64,000 nt of DNA from Caldicellulosiruptor owensensis OL (GTDB taxonomy: Bacteria; Bacillota; Thermoanaerobacteria; Caldicellulosiruptorales; Caldicellulosiruptoraceae). How positions within the stretch are numbered: position 1 is the stretch's first letter; each line of letters opens with the position of its first letter. Shown piece after piece: positions 1 through 8,161 of the stretch. The stretch is taken from assembly GCF_000166335.1 (NCBI RefSeq), contig NC_014657.1, forward strand, positions 1,046,501 through 1,110,500, written 5' to 3'. The notes under the pieces are model-generated. The model worked only from the letters and a program-made list of their open reading frames with translations. It searched no databases and had not been told where the DNA came from. The translations under genes were made by a program, and so were the position numbers.

Positions 1-450
1 ACATTACCGCAAATAAGAGATGAGGCAAACAAATTTTTAAAGATCCTGACAAATGGAGCATTTTCAATAGACTTTAAAACTCAAAGAGAAACAACATCTG
101 GCAAAACAATAGAGACCCTTCAAATAGAGATCTCTGATGCAAGTGGGACAAGAAACTATGAACTTTTTTCAGGTGGTGAGCTTTTCAGGATAAATTTTGC
201 GATAAGAATAGCTCTTTCAAAAGTTTTGCTTAAAAGATCGGGTGCTTCCATAAGAATGCTGATTTTAGACGAAGGATTTGGTTCTCAGGATGAAGAGGGT
301 AAAGACCACATTGTCGAGTGTCTGAATAGAATCAAAGACCAGTTTGACACTATACTTGTTATAACACACATTGAAGATTTAATGGATGCCTTTGACCAGA
401 AGATTATTGTTAAAAAAGATATGGAAGGTTCTAAAATTTTTGTTGTATAA
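1..450 (+). CDS. SbcC-like DNA repair ATPase, C-terminal end (5' truncated by window)
   Basis: The reading frame is open from the first base, so the gene starts outside the window; about 149 residues are visible. It holds the ABC-type signature (FSGGELFRINFAIRIALS, near residues 55-72) followed by a Walker B/D-loop segment (LILDEGFGSQDEEG) and the H-loop histidine (VITHIEDL). This order is the C-terminal ATPase lobe of SbcC/Rad50-type nucleases, which work with SbcD on DNA ends and hairpins. Other SMC-like ATPases share these motifs, so the SbcC assignment rests on the short DEGFGSQD type of D-loop and is not certain. A ybaB-recR recombination cluster follows. Confidence 0.7.
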   Translation, partial: TLPQIRDEANKFLKILTNGAFSIDFKTQRETTSGKTIETLQIEISDASGTRNYELFSGGELFRINFAIRIALSKVLLKRSGASIRMLILDEGFGSQDEEGKDHIVECLNRIKDQFDTILVITHIEDLMDAFDQKIIVKKDMEGSKIFVV

Positions 451-500
451 TATTAAAGTATTTCTTTGAAATAAACGATGAACAAGGAGGTAAAAGTTTA

Positions 501-842
501 ATGGCAAAAAATAGATTTCCTGGGCTTGGTGGTGGTTTTAATATAAATCAGCTCCAGAAACAGGCAAAAAAGATGCAAGAGGAAATAGAAAAATTGCAGG
601 AGGAATTAAATCAAAAAGAGATTGAGGTAAGCAGCGGCGGTGGTGCTGTCAAAGTTATTATCAATGGTAAAAAAGAGGTAAAAAGTATTCAGATATTACC
701 CGAGGTTGTTGACCCTGAAGATATAGAAACTTTACAGGATTTGATAGTTGCATGTGTAAATGAAGCTATAAGAAAGGTTGATAAGATGGTAGAAGAAGAG
801 ATGCAAAAAGTTACAGGGTTTGGTATCCCAGGTCTTTTTTAA
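501..842 (+). CDS. ybaB: YbaB/EbfC nucleoid-associated protein
   Basis: Small (113 aa) DNA-binding protein of the YbaB/EbfC family, which forms tweezer-like dimers and coats DNA. An N-terminal coiled helix (about residues 15-45, QLQKQAKKMQEEIEKLQEEL) is followed by the family's beta region (VSSGGGAVKVIINGKKEVKSIQI) and a C-terminal helix, ending in the typical Gly-rich tail (GFGIPGLF). A strong ribosome site AAGGAGGT at 484-491 lies 9 bases before the ATG. It sits 18 bases upstream of recR, the classic bacterial pairing (in many species after dnaX), and is probably co-transcribed with it. Confidence 0.93.
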   Translation: MAKNRFPGLGGGFNINQLQKQAKKMQEEIEKLQEELNQKEIEVSSGGGAVKVIINGKKEVKSIQILPEVVDPEDIETLQDLIVACVNEAIRKVDKMVEEEMQKVTGFGIPGLF

Positions 843-860
843 AACGAGGTTGAGATAAAG

Positions 861-1460
861 ATGCAGAATAAAGAAACTTCTATATCAAAACTCGTTCAGC
901 AGCTTGAAAAGCTTCCAGGTATTGGTCAGAAGACCGCCCAGAGACTTGCGTTTTACATCATAAATATGAAAACTGAAGATGTCAAAGCACTTGCTGATGC
1001 TATCTTGAGTGCTAAAATTAGCACAAAACTATGCAAGGTATGCTGTAACTTTACAGAAGAAGAAGTATGTCCTATATGTAAAGATGAAAAGAGAGATAGA
1101 AGTGTTATATGTGTTGTAGAAGAACCACAGGATGTTGCAGCGCTTGAAAGAGTAAAGGAATATAAAGGACTTTACCATGTGCTCCACGGTGCAATATCCC
1201 CGCTCAAAGGTAAATACCCTGAACAGCTTACAATTGATGTTCTGTTAAAGAGACTTTCTGACCCAGCAATAAAAGAGGTTATAATTGCTACAAATCCTGA
1301 TGTTGACGGTGAAGCAACAGCCTCCTACTTAGCGCGGCTTATAAAACCAATGGGTATCAAGGTTACAAGAATTGCCAGGGGTATTCCTGTTGGCGGTGAT
1401 ATCGAGTACGCTGATGAGGTTACAATTCTCAAAGCAATAGAAGGAAGAAGAGAAATTTAG
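861..1460 (+). CDS. recR: Recombination mediator RecR
   Basis: RecR, 199 aa, the usual length. With RecO (and RecF) it helps load RecA on SSB-coated single-stranded gaps. The helix-hairpin-helix is visible near the N-terminus ([19 protein letters not shown]), then the four-cysteine zinc finger (CKVCCNF...CPIC, about residues 57-75) and the Toprim domain ([33 protein letters not shown]). It follows ybaB closely and is followed by yaaL- and bofA-like genes, the same order as in Bacillus (recR-yaaL-bofA), which supports all four calls. Confidence 0.97.
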   Translation: MQNKETSISKLVQQLEKLPGIGQKTAQRLAFYIINMKTEDVKALADAILSAKISTKLCKVCCNFTEEEVCPICKDEKRDRSVICVVEEPQDVAALERVKEYKGLYHVLHGAISPLKGKYPEQLTIDVLLKRLSDPAIKEVIIATNPDVDGEATASYLARLIKPMGIKVTRIARGIPVGGDIEYADEVTILKAIEGRREI

Positions 1461-1533
1461 TAGTATATTAAATAAAATATTGGTGCATAATATATAAAAG
1501 AAGCTTTGTAGACGAGGTAAACTGTAAATTAAT

Positions 1534-1782
1534 ATGAATGTGGATATTTTAAATGCAGTATCAAATCAATTTGCAGATGAAGTAAACAAAGAGATGAATA
1601 TACAAATAAGAAATGACTATGAACCCCTACTTAGATACGTAAAAGGTTTGCTTGCATCAGCAAACACCCTTTTTAATTTCGCTTCTGATCAAGACCTTAT
1701 AGAGATAGCTATTTATCAGCAAATTCTTGCTGAAAAATGGTTAAACTACCTGTATAAGATTTTCAAACAGAACCCTCACTAA
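1534..1782 (+). CDS. YaaL-like DUF2508 protein
   Basis: An 82-residue protein, mostly helical and with no membrane segment, placed between recR and a bofA-like gene. That position and size match Bacillus YaaL (DUF2508), and the sequence has the family feel (IRNDYEPLLRYVKGLLASANTLFNFASDQDLIEIAIYQQILAEKWLNYLYK). Function is unknown. The stop codon lies inside the stem of the terminator that follows. Family assignment rests mainly on gene order. Confidence 0.7.
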   Translation: MNVDILNAVSNQFADEVNKEMNIQIRNDYEPLLRYVKGLLASANTLFNFASDQDLIEIAIYQQILAEKWLNYLYKIFKQNPH

Positions 1783-1800
1783 AAAAGAGGGTTCTTTTTG
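1771..1800 (+). terminator. Rho-independent terminator after yaaL-like gene
   Basis: AACCCTC at 1771-1777 pairs with GAGGGTT at 1787-1793, followed by CTTTTTG. The left arm overlaps the last codons and stop of the upstream gene. It ends the ybaB-recR unit, so the bofA-like gene downstream probably has its own promoter. Confidence 0.85.
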
Positions 1801-1855
1801 TTTACGGTTTGACATAAATTATATTTAGGAAAACCAAATTTAAGGTGATCTAAAT

Positions 1856-2038
1856 ATGAAACTTTTTGATTTAGTTATAAGATTCATTCTTACAACATGC
1901 TTCATTATCCTTTTTAATCTCTTGTGTGAACCGTATGGTATTCATATTGGATTTAACATAATAAACCTTGCAATTGGAACTTTAATAGGATTTCCCGGTT
2001 TTGCCTTGCTTTTTATTTTGACTCTTCTTTTTAGGTAA
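1856..2038 (+). CDS. bofA: BofA-like pro-sigmaK processing inhibitor family protein
   Basis: A 60-residue protein with two hydrophobic stretches (about residues 5-25 and 33-58). The segment IGFNIINLAIGTLIGFPGFALLFIL matches the conserved BofA core (usually IGxNxxxxxxxGxLGxPGxxLLxxL). In Bacillus, BofA sits in the forespore-facing membrane and holds the SpoIVFB protease inactive, delaying sigma-K activation. It is shorter than the Bacillus protein (87 aa) because it has only a brief N-terminus. A terminator separates it from recR-yaaL. Its last 57 bases overlap the converging gene on the other strand. The family call is good; a role in sporulation depends on whether this organism sporulates. 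Confidence 0.75.
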   Translation: MKLFDLVIRFILTTCFIILFNLLCEPYGIHIGFNIINLAIGTLIGFPGFALLFILTLLFR

Positions 2039-2572
2039 AATATTGTATTCAGGAAGCTTAATTAATCCCTGTTTTTCTAAAACCCCGATTAAATAACCTG
2101 TTAAAGAAGAAATTGGTAAAAACAAGGCAGTTATCCAGTAAGTTATTATTATTGTATCTACTGAATGTTTACTTTTTGCAATTTCATCTGCGTATGAGTA
2201 TATTCCGATAAAAGGAGAGTTCCAAAGTCTATATACTACATTTGCCCAATGAGAATTTAAAAATCCTTTTTCATTTAAAGAAACATAATTGGTTGCCAAT
2301 ATTGTTAAGATTACTGTAGGTATTGAAGCAATAAATATAGACAAAAAACCTTCTAAAAAAGTCAGAGAATCTCTTTTATTTGCGTGAAACCTGCCGCTTG
2401 AAAAATTGCCATAAGTATAAAGCAGGCAAATGAGTATGCCACTTATAAACTGTGAAGTGGTACCTCTAAAAAGAGAAAAATATAGATACATAAATGCAAT
2501 AAATATTATTGTTGTCAAAAAATGATTTCTTAAAATATGGAGAGCATAGAATAATATCTTTCTTGCATTCAT
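1982..2572 (-). CDS. Integral membrane protein of unknown function
   Basis: 196 residues with about four to five hydrophobic helices (near residues 15-35, 42-56, 72-95 and 140-165) and a strongly basic C-terminal tail (PKKKSQNKKQGKTGK). I do not recognise a family. It converges on the bofA-like gene and overlaps its 3' end by 57 bases, so the two transcripts would be mutually antisense there. A GGGGG ribosome site (plus-strand C-run at 2586-2590) precedes its ATG, and an extended -10 lies about 50 bases upstream. Confidence 0.75.
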   Translation of the reverse strand: MNARKILFYALHILRNHFLTTIIFIAFMYLYFSLFRGTTSQFISGILICLLYTYGNFSSGRFHANKRDSLTFLEGFLSIFIASIPTVILTILATNYVSLNEKGFLNSHWANVVYRLWNSPFIGIYSYADEIAKSKHSVDTIIITYWITALFLPISSLTGYLIGVLEKQGLIKLPEYNILPKKKSQNKKQGKTGKSY

Positions 2573-2620
2573 TTGTTTTTTTAAAACCCCCTGATGTTTT
2601 TAAGAGTTTTTTATTTTTTA

Positions 2621-2629
2621 ATTATACCA
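2621..2629 (-). promoter_or_regulatory. Extended -10 promoter for the 2572 minus-strand gene
   Basis: On the minus strand this reads TGGTATAAT, a perfect -10 with the TGn extension, about 50 bases upstream of the ATG at 2572. No good -35 was seen. Confidence 0.55.
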
Positions 2630-2700
2630 GAGTTTGAAATTAAAATAAATTAGATATATACTTTTTTATATGAGTTTATAAAAAAGGAGTGCAAAATCTG

Positions 2701-3618
2701 TTGGCAGTTCTTGTGACAGGCGGTGCTGGCTTTATAGGATCGCATATTGTTGATAAGCTTATTGAAAGAGGATATGATGTATGTATTATAGACAATCTTA
2801 TTTCTGGAAATGTTCGTAATATCAATCCAAAAGCCAAATTCTATAAGCTTGATATTCGCAATAATTTAGAAGAAGTATTTGAAAAAAACGAAATTGAATA
2901 TTGCATACATCAGGCGGCTCAGGTGAGTGTTGCAAAGTCTATGGAAGATGTTTATCTTGATTGCAGTATAAATGTCTTGGGCACGGTTAATCTTCTTGAA
3001 TACTGTGTTAAATACAAAGTGAAAAAGTTTATTTTTGCATCCTCGGCTGCAGTTTATGGAGAACCTAAATATATTCCGATTGATGAAAATCATCCTTTAA
3101 GACCAGAATCTTTTTATGGACTATCTAAACTTACCTCAGAAGAGTATATAAGGATGTTTGCACATAATTTTAATTTTGGATATGTTATCTTTAGATACTC
3201 AAATGTCTATGGACCTCGACAAGACCCGTTCGGTGAAGGTGGGGTTGTATCAATTTTTTGCGATCGTATGCAAAATAACAAAGATGTTATTATATTTGGA
3301 GATGGTACTCAAACAAGGGATTTTATATATGTTGAAGATGTCGCTGAAGCAAACTGTATTGCATTAGAAAGTTTTGTATCAGGAACATTTAATCTGAGCA
3401 CTGGTAAAAATGTATCAGTAAATGAACTGTTTGAGATTCTATCAAGCTTAACGGGATACAAAAATAATCCTGTCTATCAACCTAAGCGTCCGGGAGATAT
3501 TGTTCATAGCTGTTTGGCAAATAATCTTTTAAAGATGGAGTTCGGATACGTACCTCAATACTCACTTTTAGAAGGATTGAAAAGAACGGTTGAATATTTT
3601 TCAAATAAATCTGTTTAA
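2701..3618 (+). CDS. NAD-dependent sugar-nucleotide epimerase (GalE/WbpP-like extended SDR)
   Basis: A 305-residue extended short-chain dehydrogenase/reductase. It shows the NAD-binding glycine motif VTGGAGFIGSH at the N-terminus, DNL after the second strand, the catalytic Ser segment (SSAAVYGEP), the YGLSK active-site YxxxK, and the substrate-binding RYSNVYGPRQDP and RPGDI segments. These features fit UDP-glucose/UDP-N-acetylglucosamine 4-epimerases; substrate cannot be fixed from sequence. I chose the TTG at 2701 because the ribosome site AAAGGAGTG (2683-2691) overlaps the GTG at 2689 and would sit at proper distance from 2701. It is monocistronic as far as can be seen; galU lies 0.9 kb downstream. 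Confidence 0.85.
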   Translation: MAVLVTGGAGFIGSHIVDKLIERGYDVCIIDNLISGNVRNINPKAKFYKLDIRNNLEEVFEKNEIEYCIHQAAQVSVAKSMEDVYLDCSINVLGTVNLLEYCVKYKVKKFIFASSAAVYGEPKYIPIDENHPLRPESFYGLSKLTSEEYIRMFAHNFNFGYVIFRYSNVYGPRQDPFGEGGVVSIFCDRMQNNKDVIIFGDGTQTRDFIYVEDVAEANCIALESFVSGTFNLSTGKNVSVNELFEILSSLTGYKNNPVYQPKRPGDIVHSCLANNLLKMEFGYVPQYSLLEGLKRTVEYFSNKSV

Positions 3619-3698
3619 CTACTTTTTGTAGTGGGTATTATTTTATCATAGTTACTTTGTGATTATGTAATACTTAATTAAAAGGGGTTGTTTGGAAT

Positions 3699-4016
3699 AT
3701 GATAAAAAGAGGTTTTAGATACCAAACAGGTGAAATAGGTGAGGTTGCAAGGCTTTTAAAAGAAGGGAATATCCCCGAGATTGATATTGATTTTGAATAT
3801 GAAATTACAGAAGTCATTAGCGACCTTAGTAGCTATGGATTTGAAGTTGCCGGGGAAGATGCGAAAAACTTTGATGCAGTTGATAGGATAGAACATCCAG
3901 ATTTTATGTTTAGATTGAAAATGGTTGAGAAATCAACAGGCAAGATTTGCTATTTGGACTTTTACGAAGGACCAAAAGACCAAGAAGATGGTTATGATGA
4001 AATCTGGTGGGGATAA
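3699..4016 (+). CDS. Hypothetical acidic protein, 105 aa
   Basis: An acidic soluble protein with no membrane segment or known motif that I recognise. The N-terminal part (RYQTGEIGEVARLLKEGNIPEIDIDFEYEITEVISDL) looks like mixed helix and strand, and it ends with an aromatic tail (GYDEIWWG). A ribosome site AAAAGGGG (3680-3687) lies about 11 bases before the ATG. It ends about 25 bases before a clear promoter, so it is transcribed apart from the DUF1292 gene. Confidence 0.65.
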   Translation: MIKRGFRYQTGEIGEVARLLKEGNIPEIDIDFEYEITEVISDLSSYGFEVAGEDAKNFDAVDRIEHPDFMFRLKMVEKSTGKICYLDFYEGPKDQEDGYDEIWWG

Positions 4017-4039
4017 TATATTGTAGAGAAATTTGAGTG

Positions 4040-4068
4040 TTGACATGTGCCAATTTTTGTATTACAAT
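4040..4068 (+). promoter_or_regulatory. Sigma-A promoter of the DUF1292 gene
   Basis: TTGACA at 4040-4045 and TACAAT at 4063-4068 with a 17-base spacer, about 30 bases before the start codon at 4100. Confidence 0.85.
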
Positions 4069-4099
4069 AATTTATATTTAGAAAAGAGGTGAATTCATT

Positions 4100-4399
4100 A
4101 TGGATATGTTTGCTGACAATGTAGTAACATTAGTAGATGAAGAAGGAAGAGAGATATCTTTTGAGATGCTTGATAAGGTCAATTACAATGGTAATGACTA
4201 TATAGTCCTTCTTCCTTTAGAGGAGATGGAAAAAGAAGACGAAGAGGCTGAGGTTGTAATTCTTAGGATTGAAGACAGAGACGGTGAAGAAGTATATGTA
4301 GGTGTAGAGGACGAGGAAGAGCTTGAGAATGTATTTGAAATCTTCCAGTCCAGGTTTGACGATGAAGATTTTGATATGTATGACGAAGATGAAGAATAG
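4100..4399 (+). CDS. DUF1292 family protein (YrzB-like)
   Basis: A very acidic 99-residue protein. The N-terminal half (VTLVDEEGREISFEMLDKVNYNGNDYIVLLPLEE) followed by an Asp/Glu-rich linker and LRIEDRDGEEVYVGVEDEEELENVFEIFQSRFD is the DUF1292 pattern. The function is unknown; in many Firmicutes the gene sits in the alaS-ireB-ruvX-DUF1292 cluster, but here it is about 34 kb away from ireB and has its own promoter and terminator. Ribosome site AAGAGGTG (4083-4090). Confidence 0.85.
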   Translation: MDMFADNVVTLVDEEGREISFEMLDKVNYNGNDYIVLLPLEEMEKEDEEAEVVILRIEDRDGEEVYVGVEDEEELENVFEIFQSRFDDEDFDMYDEDEE

Positions 4400-4408
4400 G
4401 TGAAAAAA

Positions 4409-4449
4409 ATAAAGCACGACTAATTTTTAAGGTCGTGCTTTATTTTTTT
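4409..4449 (+). terminator. Rho-independent terminator after the DUF1292 gene
   Basis: AAAGCACGAC (4411-4420) pairs with GTCGTGCTTT (4432-4441), followed by ATTTTTTTA. Ten-base perfect stem. Confidence 0.92.
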
Positions 4450-4461
4450 ATCTCAATTTGT

Positions 4462-4469
4462 GGTATAAT
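4462..4469 (+). promoter_or_regulatory. Extended -10 promoter of galU
   Basis: Contains TATAAT at 4464-4469 with a TG extension two bases before it. It lies 43 bases before the galU start; no clear -35, as is usual for extended -10 promoters. Confidence 0.65.
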
Positions 4470-4512
4470 GGAGTTAATTGAAATAGAATTTTTGAAAGAA
4501 GGTGACAAATTA

Positions 4513-5421
4513 ATGAAAAGACTTATCAAAAAAGCCATCATTCCTGCAGCAGGACTTGGTACAAGGTTTTTACCGGCAACAAAAGCACAGCCAAAAGAGA
4601 TGCTTCCCATTGTGGACAAGCCAACAATTCAGTACATAGTTGAAGAGGCGTTAGAGTCGGGGATAGAGAGTATCCTAATTGTTACAGGGCGTGGCAAAAG
4701 AGCTATTGAAGATCATTTTGATAAGTCTTTTGAGCTTGAAGTTGCTCTTGAAAACAAAAAGGATTATGACAATCTCCAGCTAATAAGAAAGATAGCAGAC
4801 TATAATGTCCACTATATACGCCAAAAAGAACCAAGAGGCCTTGGTGATGCAGTTTACTGTGCAAGACTTTTTATTGACAATGAACCTTTTGCAGTTCTAC
4901 TTGGCGACGACATCATCATTTCCGAAAAGCCATGTTTAAAACAGCTAATAGAGGTGTATGAAGAGTACAGAACAACCATCTTGGGTGTCCAAAAAGTACC
5001 AGAGGATGATGTCAGCAAGTATGGAATTATTGCAGGTAAGCAAATAGAAGATAGAATCTACAAGGTAAAAGACCTTGTAGAAAAGCCTAAAAAAGAAGAA
5101 TCACCTTCGAATATTGCTGTGCTTGGAAGATATATCATCACTCCTGAGATATTAAATATCCTACAGCACACAAAAGAGGGTGTTGGTGGAGAAATACAGT
5201 TGACTGACGCCTTGAGAGAACTTTCTAAAAAAGAAGCTATGTATGCTTATGAATTTGAAGGAAGAAGATATGATGTGGGCAACAAACTTGGGTTCCTGCA
5301 GGCAACAGTCGAGATTGCTCTTTCAAGAGAAGACATTGGTAGAGATTTTTATAACTATCTTGTTACTCTTGTGAATGCTAAGAATTACAAAGAAAAACTA
5401 AGTGAGTTAGAAAAGATTTAA
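4513..5421 (+). CDS. galU: UTP-glucose-1-phosphate uridylyltransferase GalU
   Basis: Makes UDP-glucose from UTP and glucose-1-phosphate for cell-envelope polysaccharides and glycolipids. The N-terminal nucleotide-binding loop (IIPAAGLGTRFLPATKAQPKEMLPIVDKP) is diagnostic, with VTGRGKRAIEDHFD, QKEPRGLGDAVYCA, LLGDD and the Lys of VEKPK downstream. The length of 302 aa is normal. I chose the ATG at 4513 because it follows the ribosome site AGAAGGTG by about 8 bases and lies downstream of the -10 box; the longer frame upstream runs through the promoter and terminator. It is a single-gene unit. Confidence 0.95.
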   Translation: MKRLIKKAIIPAAGLGTRFLPATKAQPKEMLPIVDKPTIQYIVEEALESGIESILIVTGRGKRAIEDHFDKSFELEVALENKKDYDNLQLIRKIADYNVHYIRQKEPRGLGDAVYCARLFIDNEPFAVLLGDDIIISEKPCLKQLIEVYEEYRTTILGVQKVPEDDVSKYGIIAGKQIEDRIYKVKDLVEKPKKEESPSNIAVLGRYIITPEILNILQHTKEGVGGEIQLTDALRELSKKEAMYAYEFEGRRYDVGNKLGFLQATVEIALSREDIGRDFYNYLVTLVNAKNYKEKLSELEKI

Positions 5422-5432
5422 GATAAGTTTTT

Positions 5433-5459
5433 AGCCACTTCTAAATAGTGGCTTTTTTG
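5433..5459 (+). terminator. Rho-independent terminator after galU
   Basis: AGCCACT (5433-5439) pairs with AGTGGCT (5447-5453), followed by TTTTTG. Confidence 0.88.
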
Positions 5460-5462
5460 TTA

Positions 5463-5491
5463 TTGAAAATTAAGTCATATTTATATATAAT
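5463..5491 (+). promoter_or_regulatory. Sigma-A promoter of the fapR-fab operon
   Basis: TTGAAA at 5463-5468 and TATAAT at 5486-5491, spacer 17 bases. The predicted start (about 5498) lies just upstream of the FapR-like operators, where a bound repressor would block the polymerase. Confidence 0.85.
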
Positions 5492-5505
5492 ATTGGCATA
5501 AGAAT

Positions 5506-5535
5506 TTAATACCTGATATTAATATCAAATATTAA
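5506..5535 (+). promoter_or_regulatory. Overlapping FapR-like operators
   Basis: TTAATACCTGATATTAA (5506-5522) closely matches the published Bacillus FapR site (TTAGTACCTG-type 17-mer). It shares its right half with a second inverted repeat at 5519-5535, arms TTAATAT and ATATTAA around CAA. The two sites sit between the -10 box and the fapR ATG, so autoregulation by FapR, relieved by malonyl-CoA or malonyl-ACP, is the natural reading. Confidence 0.8.
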
Positions 5536-5552
5536 ATCATGGTGATAAAATT

Positions 5553-6128
5553 ATGGCAAAACTATCAAGGAAAGAAAGACACAGACTTCTGCTTCAAAGA
5601 ATAAAAGAAAATCCTTTTATAACAGATGAGGAACTAGCAAGTGAATTTGGATGTTCTGTTCAGACAATAAGGCTTGATAGAGCAATTTTAGATATCAAAG
5701 AAGTTCGAGAGAGAATAAAGGAAATGGCCAAAGAAAGTATATCTAAACTCAAAACAATTTCACCGCGCGATGTTGTTGGTGAGATTATTGACATAGAGCT
5801 TGAGAATTTTGCTATTGCAACTTTTGAACCAGAGCTTTGGATGACCTTTGCTAATAGTAATATGGTTAAAGGTCAGTACATCTATGCTTTTGCTGAGTCA
5901 ATTGCCATGTCTGTCATTGATGCTAAAGCAGCGTTAATTGGAGTAGCAAATATAAAGTATAAAACACCAGTTTTGGCAAATGATAGACTTGTTGCAAGAG
6001 CAGAGCTGAAAAAGAAAAGAAACAACAAATATATAGTATGGGTATTTATCAAGAGAAATAACGAAGAGGTTTTCAGAGGCAAATTTATCCTGGTTGCTTT
6101 AAATGAAGAGATTAATTCAGTGCAGTAG
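5553..6128 (+). CDS. fapR: Fatty-acid biosynthesis transcriptional repressor FapR
   Basis: 191 residues. An N-terminal helix-turn-helix (residues 1-50; ITDEELASEFGCSVQTIRLDR) is joined to a C-terminal hot-dog fold effector domain with the features of FapR (GQYIYAFAESIAMSVIDAKAALIGVANIKYKTPVLANDRLVARA). The family represses lipid synthesis genes and senses malonyl-CoA/malonyl-ACP. It heads the plsX-fab operon, and FapR-type operators lie in its own promoter region, so the context agrees fully. No strong ribosome site beyond GGTGAT (5541-5546). Confidence 0.95.
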   Translation: MAKLSRKERHRLLLQRIKENPFITDEELASEFGCSVQTIRLDRAILDIKEVRERIKEMAKESISKLKTISPRDVVGEIIDIELENFAIATFEPELWMTFANSNMVKGQYIYAFAESIAMSVIDAKAALIGVANIKYKTPVLANDRLVARAELKKKRNNKYIVWVFIKRNNEEVFRGKFILVALNEEINSVQ

Positions 6129-6148
6129 GAATGGGAGTGTAGTAAAAT

Positions 6149-7153
6149 ATGAGGATTGGTATTGATGCAATGGGTGGAGATAATGCTCCACATGCAGTTA
6201 TAAAAGGTGTTGCACTCTATTTGAATCATAAACAAGATGATGAAATAGTAATTTTTGGAAATAAAGACGTTGTTGAGAAAGAGTGTGCACAAGAAATAAG
6301 ACAGTTCAATAAAGTAGAAATAGTAAACTGCAAGGAAAAAATAGAATTTGAAGATGAACCAGTAAAGGCAATAAGACAGAAGAAAGATTCATCTATTGTA
6401 GTGGGCTTGCAATACTTAAAAGAAGGCAAAATCGATGCTTTTGTATCAGCAGGAAGTACTGGTGCTTTAATGGCAGGTGGACTTTTAATTGTTGGAAGGA
6501 TCAAGGGGATAGATAGACCTGCTTTGACAACTCGGCTTCCCTACAAAGATGGGCAGTACCTTTTAATTGATGTTGGGTCTAATACAGACTGTAGACCAAT
6601 AAATATTCTGCAATTTGCTCAGATGGCAACAGTATATGTAAGCAAGGTGTTTGGCAAGCAAAACCCAACAGTTGGGCTTTTGAATATAGGTACAGAGGAA
6701 AATAAAGGTAATGAACTGTCTAAACAGTCTTATGAGTTTCTAAAAAGCGCAAAGAACATAAACTTTGTTGGAAATGTTGAAGCGAGAAGCTTGCCATTCT
6801 CACCACCAGATATAGTTGTGTGTGATGGATTTGTTGGCAATATAGTTTTGAAGCTTACAGAAGGGATGGGACTTTTGTTTTTTGATATTTTAAAAGACAT
6901 TGCAAAATCAAGTTTTAGAGCAAAAATTGGTGGACTTTTGTTAAAACCATACCTCAAAAGATTGAAAGGTAAATATGACTACAAGGAAGTAGGTGGAGCT
7001 CCTCTTTTAGGAATAGATGGAATAATAGTAAAATGTCACGGTGCATCAGATAGCCAGGCAATTTTCAGCGGAATACATCAAGCAAAGTCTTTTTATGAAA
7101 ATAACGTATTAGCATTACTTAAAGAAGAAATCACAGCTGAAAGCGAGGTCTAA
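6149..7153 (+). CDS. plsX: Phosphate acyltransferase PlsX
   Basis: Converts acyl-ACP to acyl-phosphate, the first step of membrane phospholipid synthesis with PlsY. Family motifs are clear: RIGIDAMGGDNAP at the start, SAGSTGALMAGG, the DVGSNTDCRP segment, NIGTEENKGNEL and CDGFVGNIVLKLTEG. The length of 334 aa is typical. It lies between fapR and fabH (4-base gap to fabH), the conserved Firmicutes order; peripheral membrane enzyme. Confidence 0.97.
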   Translation: MRIGIDAMGGDNAPHAVIKGVALYLNHKQDDEIVIFGNKDVVEKECAQEIRQFNKVEIVNCKEKIEFEDEPVKAIRQKKDSSIVVGLQYLKEGKIDAFVSAGSTGALMAGGLLIVGRIKGIDRPALTTRLPYKDGQYLLIDVGSNTDCRPINILQFAQMATVYVSKVFGKQNPTVGLLNIGTEENKGNELSKQSYEFLKSAKNINFVGNVEARSLPFSPPDIVVCDGFVGNIVLKLTEGMGLLFFDILKDIAKSSFRAKIGGLLLKPYLKRLKGKYDYKEVGGAPLLGIDGIIVKCHGASDSQAIFSGIHQAKSFYENNVLALLKEEITAESEV

Positions 7154-7156
7154 AGA

Positions 7157-8143
7157 ATGAAACAAAATGTCAAGATTCTTTCAACAGGAAGATTTGTGCC
7201 CGAGCGAATTCTTTCTAACTATGATTTAGAAAATATGGTTGAAACATCTGATGAATGGATAACCCAGCGGACAGGTATAAAAGAAAGGAGAATAGTTGAC
7301 GGAAGAACCTCAACAACTGATTTAGCAGTCCAAGCAGCAAGGAATGCTATGCAAAAGGCAGGGATTTTACCAGATGATATTGATCTTGTGATTGTGGCGA
7401 CAGTAACACCAGAGATGTTTTTTCCTTCAACAGCATGTCTTGTTCAAAAAGAATTAAAACTTAAAAACGCATTTGCTTTTGATATATCCGCTGCATGTTC
7501 AGGTTTTATATATGGAATGGCAATTGCTACTCAATTTATTCAAAACGGTTTTTGTAAAACTGCTCTTGTAATAGGGGCAGAAGCACTCTCTAAGATAACT
7601 AACTGGTCTGACAGGTCCACATGTGTGCTTTTTGGTGACGGGGCAGGTGCTGCTATTTTAACAACTTCAGATGAAGAGGGGATATTAGGTTTTGAGCTTG
7701 GAAGTGATGGTGAAAACGGACTTTTACTTTACTGTCATGCGTTTGGGCTCAGTGATTTAAACTATTCTCAGTCCAAAAACATGCCAAATTTTAGAAAAAT
7801 TTATATGGATGGCAATGAGGTTTATAAGTTTGCTGTCAAAATAATGCCATACGCAGTTGAAAAAGTTTTGGAAAAGGTTGGGCTTTCCTCCTCAGATATA
7901 GATGTTTTCATACCCCATCAAGCAAATATAAGGATAATTGAGAGTGCTGCAAAGAGGCTTAAGATTCCAATGGAAAAAGTATTTGCCAACCTGCACAAAT
8001 ATGGTAATACATCTGCTGCATCAATTCCAATTGCACTTGATGAGGCAATAGAAGAAGGAAAAATAAAAAAAGGTGATAAGATTGTGCTTGTAGGATTTGG
8101 TGGAGGTCTTACATGGGCATCTTGTGCTGTTAAATGGATATAG
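7157..8143 (+). CDS. fabH: Beta-ketoacyl-ACP synthase III FabH
   Basis: Starts fatty-acid synthesis by condensing acyl-CoA with malonyl-ACP. The Cys-His-Asn triad is visible: [12 protein letters not shown] (Cys), [10 protein letters not shown] (His) and [11 protein letters not shown] (Asn), with a C-terminal GFGGGLTW. 328 aa is usual. The start lies 4 bases after plsX stops, and fabD begins 19 bases downstream, so the genes are co-transcribed. No fabK/fabI-type enoyl reductase is found next to it, unlike the common fabH-fabK-fabD order. Confidence 0.97.
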   Translation: MKQNVKILSTGRFVPERILSNYDLENMVETSDEWITQRTGIKERRIVDGRTSTTDLAVQAARNAMQKAGILPDDIDLVIVATVTPEMFFPSTACLVQKELKLKNAFAFDISAACSGFIYGMAIATQFIQNGFCKTALVIGAEALSKITNWSDRSTCVLFGDGAGAAILTTSDEEGILGFELGSDGENGLLLYCHAFGLSDLNYSQSKNMPNFRKIYMDGNEVYKFAVKIMPYAVEKVLEKVGLSSSDIDVFIPHQANIRIIESAAKRLKIPMEKVFANLHKYGNTSAASIPIALDEAIEEGKIKKGDKIVLVGFGGGLTWASCAVKWI

Positions 8144-8161
8144 AAAGGAGAGGTATAAAAA

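Noticed and set aside
2689-2691. GTG as start of the epimerase gene
   Set aside because: It lies within the ribosome site AAAGGAGTG; the TTG at 2701 has correct spacing and gives the normal N-terminus.
3619-3632. Short hairpin ACTAC-TTTTT-GTAGT after the epimerase gene as terminator
   Set aside because: The stem is only five bases with no T-run after it; too weak to list as a terminator.
4435-4512. Extended N-terminus of galU
   Set aside because: It overlaps the DUF1292 terminator and the -10 box; the ATG at 4513 has the ribosome site.
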